Below, one piece after another: positions 23,937 to 32,995 of a DNA stretch of 64,000 nucleotides. This DNA is from a bacterium (GTDB taxonomy: Bacteria; Myxococcota_A; Polyangia; Nannocystales; Nannocystaceae). The stretch is taken from positions 372,001-436,000 of the forward strand of contig JANSYI010000002.1 in the NCBI GenBank assembly GCA_024742475.1, in the 5' to 3' direction. The position numbers and the translations under genes are program-made. Position 1 is the first letter of the stretch. Every line of letters begins with the position of its first letter. The notes under the pieces were generated by a model, which worked only from the letters and a program-made list of their open reading frames with translations, made no database searches and was not told the DNA's origin.

Positions 23937-24244
23937 CGGATCCCGTCGACCGGGTTGTCGACCAGGAACGCAGAGAGCCGGTCTCGAATCACCGCGGCGT
24001 CCATGCCCGCCTCGTCCTCGTCCATGTCATTGAGCTCGTCCACGATCGCCTCGACGACCGCGCGCGCCTGCTCTTTGGTCTCGTCGGCGAGGAAGCCCGT
24101 GTACACGGTCTCTCCCGCCGCCGCCTTCGTGATCTGGTCGTCACGCGCGTGCTCTTCCAGGTCCGTGTAGAAGATGTAGTGGAAGGCGCGGTTGTAGTCG
24201 CCCTCGCGGAAGATCTCGAACATGGTTCGCTCGTCGGCGGCCAT
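23933..24244 (-). CDS. Small acidic hypothetical protein (103 aa)
   Basis: Starts at ATG 24244 (MAADERTMFEIF). The product is acidic and helical, with ARAVVEAIVDELNDMDEDEAG and a short C-terminal IRDRLSAFLVDNP helix. No signal peptide or known motif. The stop overlaps the convergent TetR stop by 4 bp. Function unknown. Confidence 0.75.
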   Translation of the reverse strand: MAADERTMFEIFREGDYNRAFHYIFYTDLEEHARDDQITKAAAGETVYTGFLADETKEQARAVVEAIVDELNDMDEDEAGMDAAVIRDRLSAFLVDNPVDGIR

Positions 24245-24345
24245 CGGCGCCACCTTGGATTACCCGGGGGCTGCTGGCAAGAGGCGGCGGTGGATGACCC
24301 GCCTTGCGCCGGAATACGCCGGCGCGGCGACGCGTCGACGGGTGG

Positions 24346-25107
24346 ATGGGACGCTCGCCTCTGACCGTGACGACCCTCGTGGGCTTGGCGTGCGCGCCAC
24401 CGGGCGCCCCAGCGGCCTCCAAGCCACCTGCCGCGCCCATCTGCCCCGAGCCCGTGGCGCTACCGGACACCGTCGTCGCGCCCGCCGACCCCATCGAAGA
24501 CGACGTCGCCCCCGCGGACGTGAGTCTTCCCGAGGGCGATCTGGAGTGGGGCATCATCGAGCCGGAGGACCTGCAGCCTCGCAGCTTCGACGGGGTCTCG
24601 GTCACGGTCTCGCCGTACGAGGGAGAGCGGGCCGACGGCAGCCTCGACCTGATCGCGCAGGTGACCGTGGCCGACGCCGTCGGAACGCTCGCCACCTTCG
24701 AGCACCCGGTCGACACCGGGCTGTGCGGCTCCGAAGTCTCCACGAACGTCGAAGTCGTGGGTCTTCGGACGGCCTCGCAGACCCTCTTCGATGCCCAGGT
24801 CACCTGCGGCGTCGGCGAGTCACACCCGCGCTGGAACACGAGCCACACCGTCTTTCGCGTCGACGAAGTCGAGCGCACGGCAACGCTGCTGGTCTACGCC
24901 CAAGCGGGAAGCTGGGTCGTCCTCGAGGAATCCCAAGACGTCCGCACCCTGCGGTTCTTCCTCGAGGCCGACACCCTCGCGATGTACGAGGAGCGCAGCG
25001 CATGGTGTGACCCGCAGGCCGCGTTCGAAGCTCACGGACTTCGCGAGCCCGACTGCAGGGTCAAGCCGCGGACGCTGAAGCTGCGTCGGCGCATCCCGTT
25101 ACCGTAG
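24346..25107 (+). CDS. Lipoprotein of unknown function
   Basis: ATG 24346 follows GGTGG and begins a short signal with lipobox LVGLAC. A Pro/Ala/Asp-rich linker of about 45 residues precedes a single strand-rich domain of roughly 190 residues with three or four cysteines (CGSEVSTN, QVTCGVGE, EERSAWCDPQ). No family recognised. It is one of eleven predicted lipoproteins in this window. Confidence 0.75.
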   Translation: MGRSPLTVTTLVGLACAPPGAPAASKPPAAPICPEPVALPDTVVAPADPIEDDVAPADVSLPEGDLEWGIIEPEDLQPRSFDGVSVTVSPYEGERADGSLDLIAQVTVADAVGTLATFEHPVDTGLCGSEVSTNVEVVGLRTASQTLFDAQVTCGVGESHPRWNTSHTVFRVDEVERTATLLVYAQAGSWVVLEESQDVRTLRFFLEADTLAMYEERSAWCDPQAAFEAHGLREPDCRVKPRTLKLRRRIPLP

Positions 25108-25206
25108 CCGGACGTTCGGAATCTACGCTCCGACTGCGCGTTCGAGCTGGATGGCCGCGGGCTAGAGCATCGCGCTTCCTCACACACATGCGCATGGACC
25201 GCCCGC

Positions 25207-25212
25207 TACGAT
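25207..25212 (+). promoter_or_regulatory. -10-like element of a possible leaderless promoter
   Basis: TACGAT lies 7 nt before ATG 25220, placing the expected transcription start at or next to the initiation codon. Confidence 0.45.
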
Positions 25213-25219
25213 CCCTCGC

Positions 25220-26041
25220 ATGGGTCTGCGTGGGCTCCTCAACAAAGCGAAAAGCCTGGCCGAAGAGAACCTCCCCCCCGAGGTGCTCGACGCGTCGAAG
25301 CGGCTTGCAGACACGGTCCGCGAGCACGCTCCCGAGGCGGTGACAGAAGCCATCGACCGGCTCGTCGGCGAGGACGACGGCATGCGTCCGCAGGGCGAGG
25401 GCAGAGTCGAAGAGAGCGCCAAGGAGCGTCGCGACGAAGCGCTGGCCCGGGTGAAGTCCAAGGCCGACGATGGCCTCAAGCCCGAGGACAGCCTCGTCGT
25501 CGTCTACGCGACCACCGAAGAGAAGGACGAGGTCGAGCAGATCGAGGCTGTCTTCACGAAGATCGACACCGTCTTGCGGGTGATGGACCTCGACAAGGAA
25601 CCCCTGCAAACCAAGACGCAGCTCGCCAAGCTCACTGGCAAGATGGTGCCGCCATACGTCTACATCAACGGCAAGTACTGGGGCGCGCTGGGCGAGATGG
25701 AGACGCTCGCGGCCTCGGGCGACCTTGCCCGCGTGGTCGCCAACCGACTCGAAGACCTCGGCGACGAGGCGCGGCGCATCGGCAACATTCAAGAGGCGTA
25801 CGACGACGACATCACGGTCGAGAACATCCTCGAGCGCTGGAAGCGGGGGCACATCCTGTGCGTCGACGACCTCGACTCCTGGTACGAGACCGACCGCGAG
25901 GGCGAGCACTTCTACTACCAAGGCGGGCCCCGCCCCGTGGACGACATGCCCGAGGTCGCGGCGGAGATCGTGCAGATGTACGAATCCGAAGAGTGGGAAG
26001 TGAGCTGGCAGCTCGAACCCTCGGTGCACATCGACGGATGA
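25220..26041 (+). CDS. Glutaredoxin-fold protein lacking catalytic cysteines
   Basis: A 273-residue soluble protein. A helical N-terminal region (residues 1-90) precedes a Grx/thioredoxin-like domain beginning VVVYATTEEKDEVEQIEA. A cis-proline-type segment (MVPPYVYINGKYWGALGEM) that normally contacts glutathione is conserved in shape. At the CPxC position the sequence is ATTEEKDE, so no active-site cysteine exists and redox activity is unlikely. The C-terminal 90 residues are rich in Asp, Trp and Tyr. The next gene (YkgJ family) overlaps by 4 nt, so the two are co-expressed. Confidence 0.82.
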   Translation: MGLRGLLNKAKSLAEENLPPEVLDASKRLADTVREHAPEAVTEAIDRLVGEDDGMRPQGEGRVEESAKERRDEALARVKSKADDGLKPEDSLVVVYATTEEKDEVEQIEAVFTKIDTVLRVMDLDKEPLQTKTQLAKLTGKMVPPYVYINGKYWGALGEMETLAASGDLARVVANRLEDLGDEARRIGNIQEAYDDDITVENILERWKRGHILCVDDLDSWYETDREGEHFYYQGGPRPVDDMPEVAAEIVQMYESEEWEVSWQLEPSVHIDG

Positions 26042-26568
26042 GCGAGCCCCGCGACCGTCTGCGACACCTGCTGCGCGTCATCGACGACGACGTCGAGCCC
26101 GTCGTCCGCCGCTACAGGTCGCACATCGAGTGCGCCAAGGGCTGCAGCGACTGTTGCCACCAGACCTTTCGCATCTCGAACCTCGAGGGCGCCTACCTTC
26201 GCGAGGGCCTCGCCGCAGCGTCGCCCGAGCTTCGGGCCGACATCCTCGCGCGCGCGCACGCCTACGCACCCGACACGCGGGCGCCCTGCCCCGTGCTCTC
26301 TGAAGACGGAGCGTGTCGGCTCTACGAGCACCGCCCCCGGATCTGCCGCAAGTACGGCATCCCTCTTTGGAACCCACAGCGGCCCGAACGGGTCGACACC
26401 TGCCCCAAGAACTTCGTCGGTGTACACGACATCGACGCAGACCTCATCATCGAGCCCCAGGCCCGCTGGGCCGAGGCGTGGATCGAGATTCGCGAGCGCG
26501 ACGAGGCCGCCAGAGCCACCGCGACGATCGCCGCGCAGCTCACCGTGAGCGTCACCGAGGACGCATGA
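26038..26568 (+). CDS. YkgJ-family cysteine-cluster protein
   Basis: A 176-residue protein whose ATG overlaps the previous stop (ATGA). The family Cys pattern is intact: CAKGCSDCCHQT near residue 28-37, then CPVLSEDGACRLYEHRPRIC (about 85-104) and a final CPKNF. Such clusters are thought to bind zinc or an Fe-S cluster. Translational coupling to the cysteine-less glutaredoxin-like protein suggests a shared, possibly metal-related, role. Function of the family is not established. Confidence 0.87.
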   Translation: MSEPRDRLRHLLRVIDDDVEPVVRRYRSHIECAKGCSDCCHQTFRISNLEGAYLREGLAAASPELRADILARAHAYAPDTRAPCPVLSEDGACRLYEHRPRICRKYGIPLWNPQRPERVDTCPKNFVGVHDIDADLIIEPQARWAEAWIEIRERDEAARATATIAAQLTVSVTEDA

Positions 26569-27406
26569 GGCCCTCTTGGGCCGTGGATGCGACCAGCGTG
26601 CCGGCCTGATCGAAGAACTGCCCTCGGACCAGGCCACGCGCGCCTTGCGTCGATGGGCTGTCGATGTCGTAGAGGAGCCAGTCGTCGAGGTTGATCGGGC
26701 GGTGAAACCACATCGAGTGGTCGAGGCTCGCCGCCTGCAGGTTGCGTTGGAATGGGGAGACGCCGTGCACGGCCATGGCGGTGCCGAGAAAGTACGAGTC
26801 CGACGCGTAGGCCAGGACGCACTGGTGGACCCACTGCTCCTGAGGAAGAGCCTCGGCGGCTCGGCACCACACCTGTCGGTGCGGCGGTCGCTTCTGCGGC
26901 GCGAGCGGGTTGTTGGGCTCCACGGGTCGCACCTCGATGGGTCGCTCCGCCGTGACCCGGCTGCGCAGCGGCTCGGGAATCTTGTCGGCGATGCGCGTCG
27001 CAAGCTCGCGCTCGGACTTCAGCCCCTCGGGGCCTGGCGCCTTCGGCATCTCGAGCTGGTGCTCGTAGCCCTGCTCGACGATCTGGAACGACGCCGCCAT
27101 GTTGAAGATGGCTCGACCGTGCTGAATCGCGACGACGCGGCGGGTCGTGAAGCTCTTTCCGTCTCGGATGCAGTCGACGTCGTAGATGATCGGTGCGTTG
27201 ACGTCGCCCGAACGCAGGAAGTAGCCGTGCAGCGAGTGTGCGATGCGCTCGGGCGGCACCGTCTGCGCCGCGGCCGAGAGCGCCTGGCCCAGCACCTGCC
27301 CGCCGTACACCGTCCCCCACCCCGGATCCCGGCTCTGCCCTCGAAAGAGGTTCTGCTCGAGGCGTTCGAGCTGCAGCTGCTCGAGGAGTTCCTTGAGAAC
27401 GCTCAT
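26552..27406 (-). CDS. tesB: Acyl-CoA thioesterase II
   Basis: A 284-residue double-hotdog enzyme from ATG 27406. The N-terminal hotdog carries YGGQVLGQALSAAAQTV and HSLHGYFLRSGD. The C-terminal hotdog has SLDHSMWFHRP and WLLYDIDSPST, matching the Asp, Thr and Gln catalytic region of TesB. It hydrolyses medium- to long-chain acyl-CoA to free fatty acid and CoA. The 3' end overlaps the convergent YkgJ gene by 17 bp. Confidence 0.94.
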   Translation of the reverse strand: MSVLKELLEQLQLERLEQNLFRGQSRDPGWGTVYGGQVLGQALSAAAQTVPPERIAHSLHGYFLRSGDVNAPIIYDVDCIRDGKSFTTRRVVAIQHGRAIFNMAASFQIVEQGYEHQLEMPKAPGPEGLKSERELATRIADKIPEPLRSRVTAERPIEVRPVEPNNPLAPQKRPPHRQVWCRAAEALPQEQWVHQCVLAYASDSYFLGTAMAVHGVSPFQRNLQAASLDHSMWFHRPINLDDWLLYDIDSPSTQGARGLVRGQFFDQAGTLVASTAQEGLMRPR

Positions 27407-27520
27407 GCTTCGAACGTAGGTCACCCGATGCGGGCCTCACCAGCTTCAGGCGCGCAGTCGAGCGCTGTGTTTTCCCCGCCGAGAAGCGGTCGCAGCGCGG
27501 CTGCTATGCTGTCGGCCGGG

Positions 27521-28087
27521 ATGCGACGCTGGCTTCTGAGCACCGCGTTGGTCGGTGCGTGCGCGGGTGGTAACTCGCTCGAGACCACGGGTGCGTTCAC
27601 CACGCTCGCACCCACGGGCGACGGCGACACGAGCAGCGGCGAGGACACCGATGACACATCGAGTCCGGACAGCACCGGCGGCATCGAGGGCTCGACCTCC
27701 GGCCCGTCCGACAGCAGCGGAGGCGGTCCTTCGGGCTCGAGCAGCTCGGGCATTGGCGAAGACTCGAGCTCGAGCGGCGTCGAGCTCCCGCCCCAACCCG
27801 AGACCAGCTGGTGGTCCCACTGCACGAGCACGTCCGAGTGCACCGACGACCTCGTCTGCATGCTCAACGGCGCCGGCGACGACGGCGTGTGCACCTCGCT
27901 GTGCACCCCCGCGGGTGACGCCACCAGCTGCGGCGCGTCTCCTGGCGTCTCCGCGGCGCCTTCGTGCCTGAACGTCGACACCAACAGCATCTGCGCGCTC
28001 GACTGCTCCGACGGCAAGGACTGTCCCGCGGGCATGCTCTGCCTCTCCGACGTCGACGACGACGGGCCGATCGAAATCTGCTTGTAG
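27521..28087 (+). CDS. Small Cys-rich lipoprotein with Ser/Gly linker
   Basis: A 188-residue protein from ATG 27521 (alternative in-frame ATG 27506). The signal ends in LVGAC. A long Ser/Thr/Gly/Asp linker (residues 25-90) precedes a Cys-rich domain with ten cysteines (CTSTSECTDDLVC, GVCTSLCTPAGDATSC, NSICALDCSDGKDC). The spacing resembles small disulfide modules common in myxobacterial surface lipoproteins. TATGCT (27505-27510) lies 10 nt upstream of the start. Function unknown. Confidence 0.85.
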   Translation: MRRWLLSTALVGACAGGNSLETTGAFTTLAPTGDGDTSSGEDTDDTSSPDSTGGIEGSTSGPSDSSGGGPSGSSSSGIGEDSSSSGVELPPQPETSWWSHCTSTSECTDDLVCMLNGAGDDGVCTSLCTPAGDATSCGASPGVSAAPSCLNVDTNSICALDCSDGKDCPAGMLCLSDVDDDGPIEICL

Positions 28088-28145
28088 CCGCATCGGCCAC
28101 ACGCTCCCGCCAGGTGGCCCCGCGCTGCTATGGTCCGACGAACGC

Positions 28146-29498
28146 ATGCACGCGAAGTGGACTCCCGAGTCGTGGAAGAGCAAGACCGCTGCCCAGGCAG
28201 TGGCCTACCCAGATGCCGAGCACCTGCGACGCGTCGTGCAGGAGATCGCCGCGCTGCCGCCGCTCGTGACGTCGTGGGAGGTCGAAGACCTCAAGTCGCG
28301 CCTCGCGGACGCCGCGGCGGGTCGGGCGTTCCTGCTTCAGGGAGGAGACTGCGCCGAGTCGTTCGACGACTGTGGCTCGAACGCGATCGCCGACAAGCTC
28401 AAGATCCTCCTGCAGATGAGCGTCATCCTCATTCACGGGACGCGCAAGCCCGTCATTCGCGTCGGGCGCATCGCCGGCCAGTACGCCAAACCCCGCTCCG
28501 CACCGGTCGAGAGGCGTGGCGACGTGGAGCTGCCCAGCTACCGCGGCGACATCGTCAACCGGCAGGCCTTCACCCCCGAGGACCGCACGCCGAATCCACA
28601 GCTGCTGCTCAAGGGGTACGAGCGCGCCGCGATCACCCTCAACTTCGTGCGAGCGCTGGCCGAGCACGGCTTCGCAGACCTCCGCCACCCCGAGAACTGG
28701 GACATCTCGTTCTCCGACAAGAGCAGCCGCTCGAGCGAGTACCGATCCCTCGTCGAGTCGGTCCGAGACTCGATCTCTTTCGTCGAGGCCGTGCTCGGCA
28801 ATCACTTCTCGCAGCTCGAGAAGGTCGACTTCTTCACCAGCCACGAGGCGCTCTCGCTCGACTACGAGTCGGCACAGACCCGCACGGTCCCCCGCCGCGA
28901 CGGCTTCTACAACCTCTGCACCCACTTCCCGTGGATCGGCATGCGAACCGCGGACCTCGAAGGCGCGCACGTGGAATACTGCCGCGGCATCGAGAACCCG
29001 ATCGGCATCAAGGTCGGACCGGGCATGGACGAGGCGTGGCTGCTCGGGCTGCTCGGGCGCATCAACCCCGACAACGCGCCCGGCCGCGTCACCTTGATCC
29101 ACCGCATGGGCGCGACGAAGATCGAGTCGATGCTCCCGCCGCTGCTCGAAGCGGTCCACCGCGCGGGCGCCAACGTGCTGTGGTGCTCCGACCCGATGCA
29201 CGGCAACACCGAGACGACGAAGGGCGGCATCAAGACGCGTCGCTTCGACAACATCGTCCGAGAGCTCGAGCTCGCCTTCGAGCTGCATCGCCGCGTCGGC
29301 ACCACGCTCGGCGGCGTGCACCTCGAGATGACCGGCGAGAACGTGACCGAGTGCATCGGCGGATCGACCGGGCTCGAGGAGACGGATCTGCATCGCGACT
29401 ACCGCAGCCGGGTCGATCCCCGGCTGAACTACGAGCAGGCGCTCGAGGTGGCGATGCTCGTCGCGGGCCGACTGCGCCGCGCGGCGCACGGATCCTGA
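28146..29498 (+). CDS. aroF: Class II 3-deoxy-7-phosphoheptulonate synthase
   Basis: A 450-residue plant-type DAHP synthase, first enzyme of the shikimate pathway. Conserved blocks appear in order: LLQGGDCAESFDD (metal-binding Cys), RVGRIAGQYAKPRS, YRGDIVNRQAF, GAHVEYCRGIENPIGIKVGP, HRMG, CSDPMHGNTETT and GGVHLEMTGENVTECIGG. It condenses phosphoenolpyruvate and erythrose 4-phosphate. No other aro genes are adjacent. TATGGT (28129-28134) precedes the ATG by 11 nt. The symbol follows common usage for class II enzymes. Confidence 0.95.
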   Translation: MHAKWTPESWKSKTAAQAVAYPDAEHLRRVVQEIAALPPLVTSWEVEDLKSRLADAAAGRAFLLQGGDCAESFDDCGSNAIADKLKILLQMSVILIHGTRKPVIRVGRIAGQYAKPRSAPVERRGDVELPSYRGDIVNRQAFTPEDRTPNPQLLLKGYERAAITLNFVRALAEHGFADLRHPENWDISFSDKSSRSSEYRSLVESVRDSISFVEAVLGNHFSQLEKVDFFTSHEALSLDYESAQTRTVPRRDGFYNLCTHFPWIGMRTADLEGAHVEYCRGIENPIGIKVGPGMDEAWLLGLLGRINPDNAPGRVTLIHRMGATKIESMLPPLLEAVHRAGANVLWCSDPMHGNTETTKGGIKTRRFDNIVRELELAFELHRRVGTTLGGVHLEMTGENVTECIGGSTGLEETDLHRDYRSRVDPRLNYEQALEVAMLVAGRLRRAAHGS

Positions 29499-29635
29499 GC
29501 CGATTCGCGCCCGCGGTCGTTGCGCTACGATTCGGGCGGGGAAAGCGCGCATCCGGTTCGGGACATCAGGGGGATACCCTGTACCGACCGGGTCCAAAGC
29601 CTCGATCTCGCGCTTTGATGTGTTAGCCTCGATAC
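29499..29635. other. Intergenic region before the propeller lipoprotein
   Basis: TAGCCT (29624-29629) lies 6 nt before ATG 29636 and is a candidate -10 element. No convincing terminator follows the DAHP synthase gene; nothing else was seen. Confidence 0.35.
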
Positions 29636-31078
29636 ATGCGTTTCGGGGGATTATCGCTTTGCACCGTGGCGGCCGTATTGACGCTCGGAGGCTGTGATTC
29701 GGGTGGTGGCGCCGAGGGCTCGGCGTCGGCCTCGGGCAGCGGAGGCATCGACACGGTCGGCCGCACCGACGGCAGCACGAGCGTCGCGTCCGAGAGCGAC
29801 TCGAACAGTAGCGAGTCCGACAGCAACAGCGGCACGGGCAGCTCGACCTCGCCGATCGGAAGCACGTCGCAAGCATCCGACAGCCAAGGTGACGGCTCGA
29901 GCTCGACCGGCCCCGCGGGGACGACCGGCGGCGAGTCGAGCGGTGGCGACGACACGACGACGGGCGGAGAGAAGGGCTGCGACGGCGGAGGCGGCGGAAG
30001 CAAGGTCGTCGAGTTCTCGTACATCTGGATCGCCAACAGCTCGCAGGGCACGATCTCGAAGATCGACACGACCACGGGTGAAGAGCTCGGCCGCTACATC
30101 ACGCGCCCCGACGGCAACGGCAACCCGTCGCGCACGTCGGTCAACCGCTTCGGCGATGTGGCCGTGGCCAACCGCTCGGGTGGAATCACGAAGGTCTTCG
30201 CAGACCCCGAGGACTGCCTCGAGAGCAACGGGGTCCCGGGCATTCAGACGTCGACGGGCCCCGACGACGTGCTGCCGTGGGGTGAGGACGAGTGCATCGC
30301 CTGGTACACCGAGATCGCCCACAACAACAACCGGCCCGTCGCGTGGACCAACGGCACCCTCAACGAGGAGACCTGCGAGTACGAGGGCGTGGACGTCTAC
30401 ACCGCGTACCTCGACAGCGGCGTGGCGGGCACCGTCGAGATCGCACGACTCGATGGCACCACTGGCGTCGTGCAGAACACGATCCCCATGCCCGAGACGC
30501 CCTTGCAGTCGCACGGGTTCTACGGCGCGGCGGTCGACGGCGAGGACCGAGCGTGGTTCTCCCAGCTCCAAGGTGGGCAGCTGGTCAGGGTGAACACCGA
30601 TCAGACCGTCGATGTGTGGGAGGTCGCCGACCACCCCGGATACGGCATCACGGTCACCCAAGAGGGGTACGTATGGATCTGCGGACGCGACACGCACCGC
30701 TTCGACCCGGTCACCGAGACGTGGGCGCAGGCGCAAGCCGTCGATCCCGGCGCCTACGTGCACACCGGCGGATGCATGGGTGACGGCAACGGCACCTTGT
30801 ATCGAGGCGCGCATGCCAACGTCTTGGGCATCGACACCGAGACGCTCGACACCGTCGTCACACTCCCCGCGGGCCAGCCGGGCGACGATCACATCTGGGG
30901 CGTCGCGGTCGACTTCGACGGCTTCGTCTGGGCGATCCCGCGCAACGCGGAGCATGCGTACAAGATGGACCCATCCATGCCCGCTGCGCCGATCGTTCAG
31001 ACCGTGGAGGGGCTGCAAGACTGCTACACCTACTCCGACATGACGGGCTTCTCGCTGTTCTCCGTCGTCCCGGGCTGA
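29636..31078 (+). CDS. Surface lipoprotein with Vgb-like beta-propeller domain
   Basis: A 480-residue protein: signal with lipobox LTLGGC, then a 100-residue low-complexity Ser/Asp/Gly/Thr linker. The propeller domain follows, with repeated blades (YIWIANSSQGTISKIDTTTG, GFYGAAVDGEDRAWFSQLQG, GYGITVTQEGYVWICGRDTH, HIWGVAVDFDGFVWAIPRNA). The blade pattern resembles virginiamycin B lyase/SMP-30-type propellers, but lyase residues cannot be assigned. Probably a substrate-binding protein on the cell surface. Confidence 0.88.
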   Translation: MRFGGLSLCTVAAVLTLGGCDSGGGAEGSASASGSGGIDTVGRTDGSTSVASESDSNSSESDSNSGTGSSTSPIGSTSQASDSQGDGSSSTGPAGTTGGESSGGDDTTTGGEKGCDGGGGGSKVVEFSYIWIANSSQGTISKIDTTTGEELGRYITRPDGNGNPSRTSVNRFGDVAVANRSGGITKVFADPEDCLESNGVPGIQTSTGPDDVLPWGEDECIAWYTEIAHNNNRPVAWTNGTLNEETCEYEGVDVYTAYLDSGVAGTVEIARLDGTTGVVQNTIPMPETPLQSHGFYGAAVDGEDRAWFSQLQGGQLVRVNTDQTVDVWEVADHPGYGITVTQEGYVWICGRDTHRFDPVTETWAQAQAVDPGAYVHTGGCMGDGNGTLYRGAHANVLGIDTETLDTVVTLPAGQPGDDHIWGVAVDFDGFVWAIPRNAEHAYKMDPSMPAAPIVQTVEGLQDCYTYSDMTGFSLFSVVPG

Positions 31079-31178
31079 GCGCTTTCGGCACCGCGTGCAG
31101 GCGCGTCATCGTCGCCGGTCCCAACGGCCGGCGACGGCGAGCGTGGTGGACTTCTCGCCGTGGGGTGCCTCGAACCGC

Positions 31179-31184
31179 TACGAT
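31179..31184 (+). promoter_or_regulatory. -10-like element before the Ser/Thr kinase gene
   Basis: TACGAT lies 9 nt before the GTG at 31194, supporting that GTG as start of a leaderless or very short-leader transcript. Confidence 0.4.
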
Positions 31185-31193
31185 AGTGGCCAC

Positions 31194-32936
31194 GTGACCG
31201 CAGGTGCACACATGCCCGGGGGGTCGACCCACCAGGTTCGCGGGTACACGCTGCGGAAGTTCCTCGCGCAAGGCGGCATGGCCGAGCTGTTTCTGGCTCA
31301 GCCGACCGACCCGGTACGCGCCCAGGAGATCGTCGTCGTCAAGCGGGTGCTCCCGCAGTTCGTACAGGACCAGCAGTTCGCACGCATGTTTGCGCGGGAG
31401 GCCGCGCTGGCCTCGATGCTCAAGCACCCGAACATCGTCGAGGTCTTCGGCGACGAGGGCGCAAACGACTCCGAGTGCTTCTTCGCCATGGAGTACGTCC
31501 ATGGCCCCGACCTGAACATGATCCTCAAGGAGCTCAAGGAGGGCACCCGACCGGTGCCGCTCGAGCACGCGCTGCAGATCGCGATGGGCATGTGCCAGGG
31601 GCTGCACTACGCCCACGAGTATCGCGGAGGCGACGGCAGCCTGCTGAGCATCGTGCACCGCGACGTCTCTCCGTCCAACGTCATGATCGCGCACGACGGC
31701 ACGGTGAAGATCACCGACTTCGGCGTCGCCAAGGCGCTCGCGCTCACCAGCTTCACGCAGGCCGGCACCCGCAAGGGCAAGCTCTCGTACATGTCGCCCG
31801 AGCAGGCGGTGGCCGACCCCGTCGACCGGCGCACCGACATCTTCGCGATCGGCACCGTCCTGTTCGAGATGACCACCCTGCAGCGCATGTTCGGCGGCGA
31901 GAACGAGCTCGCGATCATGCACAAGCTGCTGTTTCGCGACCGGCCTCGGCCGTCGGCGATCCGCCACGACTATCCACCCGAGCTCGAGGGCATCGTGCTC
32001 AAGGCCGTCGCGCAGAAACCCGACGACCGCTTCGAGAGCGCGCAGGCGCTGTACGAGGCGCTGTACGCGTTCGCCGAACGACGCCGACTCCTGACCTCGC
32101 CTGACCGACTCGCCCGCTGGATCGGCGGCGTGATTCCACCGACCCCGCACCCCGCCGAAGACCCCGCGTTCTTCAGCGCGCACGCGTCCGCGACCGTGCT
32201 TCCGCTACAGCGCGAAACGGTCGTCGCCGGCAGCGACGTGCAAGCGACGATCTCCGACTCGGGGATGGCGGGCAACGCCACGATGATGGACGGGGCCGGG
32301 GGGCTCTCTCCGATCGCAGGACAACTCCGCGCCCAGCAGACGCAGCAGACGCAAGCGCAGCAGCGGGCGCCCACGTCACCCCCCGTGGTGGCGCCGGCCT
32401 ACGCCGCCGCGCCGGCGGTACAGACCAACCCCGCGCTTCGGCGCCCCACCAGCGACTCGTCGTCGACCCTCCCCGCGGTCGCCATCGTCGCCGGATCCCT
32501 CGCAGTGGGGGCGGTCATCCTCGCGGGAGCGCTCTGGTACAAGGACGCGCAGAAGCGTGACGCGGGGGCGGCGACCACCGCCGAGCCCACGGACGGCGTG
32601 ACGCAGCCCGAGGTCGCGCCGTCGCAGACCCCGGGTCTCATCCCGGGCGTCGTGGAGAGCGATCCCCCCGCGCCGCAAGAGCCGCCCAAGGTCGAGGCGT
32701 CCGCGCCCGAGCCGACCCTCGCCGACCCCTTCCCCACCGCCGAGCCGAGCCCCCCTCCGGCATCGAGCGCGAAGAAGAAGCGACCCACGGCGAAGAAGAA
32801 GCGCCGCCCGAAGGCCACCCCGGATCCGGCACCCACCCCCCGACCGCTGCCCGCCACGCCAAAGCCCAAGCCCACGGTGACGCCCAAGCCCAAGCCCAAG
32901 CCCAGCGCGCTCGACGAGCTCTTTCCCAGCGAATAG
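31194..32936 (+). CDS. Membrane-anchored Ser/Thr protein kinase
   Basis: A 580-residue kinase from GTG 31194 (ATG 31212 is an alternative). N-terminal kinase domain: glycine loop FLAQGGMAELFLA, ATP-anchoring Lys in IVVVKRVL, catalytic loop HRDVSPSNVM, DFGVAKAL, and activation segment ending MSPEQ. This HRDxxxxN/DFG set indicates an active enzyme. A transmembrane helix follows (VAIVAGSLAVGAVILAGALW). The outer tail is Pro/Lys-rich (KPKPTVTPKPKPKPS), so the kinase faces the cytoplasm with a periplasmic tail. It precedes a TPR membrane protein by 59 bp. Confidence 0.93.
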   Translation: MTAGAHMPGGSTHQVRGYTLRKFLAQGGMAELFLAQPTDPVRAQEIVVVKRVLPQFVQDQQFARMFAREAALASMLKHPNIVEVFGDEGANDSECFFAMEYVHGPDLNMILKELKEGTRPVPLEHALQIAMGMCQGLHYAHEYRGGDGSLLSIVHRDVSPSNVMIAHDGTVKITDFGVAKALALTSFTQAGTRKGKLSYMSPEQAVADPVDRRTDIFAIGTVLFEMTTLQRMFGGENELAIMHKLLFRDRPRPSAIRHDYPPELEGIVLKAVAQKPDDRFESAQALYEALYAFAERRRLLTSPDRLARWIGGVIPPTPHPAEDPAFFSAHASATVLPLQRETVVAGSDVQATISDSGMAGNATMMDGAGGLSPIAGQLRAQQTQQTQAQQRAPTSPPVVAPAYAAAPAVQTNPALRRPTSDSSSTLPAVAIVAGSLAVGAVILAGALWYKDAQKRDAGAATTAEPTDGVTQPEVAPSQTPGLIPGVVESDPPAPQEPPKVEASAPEPTLADPFPTAEPSPPPASSAKKKRPTAKKKRRPKATPDPAPTPRPLPATPKPKPTVTPKPKPKPSALDELFPSE

Positions 32937-32995
32937 CGCCGTCCCTCCTGCAGTTCGGGCTTCACCGCAAACACTGGTAAGGTGCGGCGGTCGCG

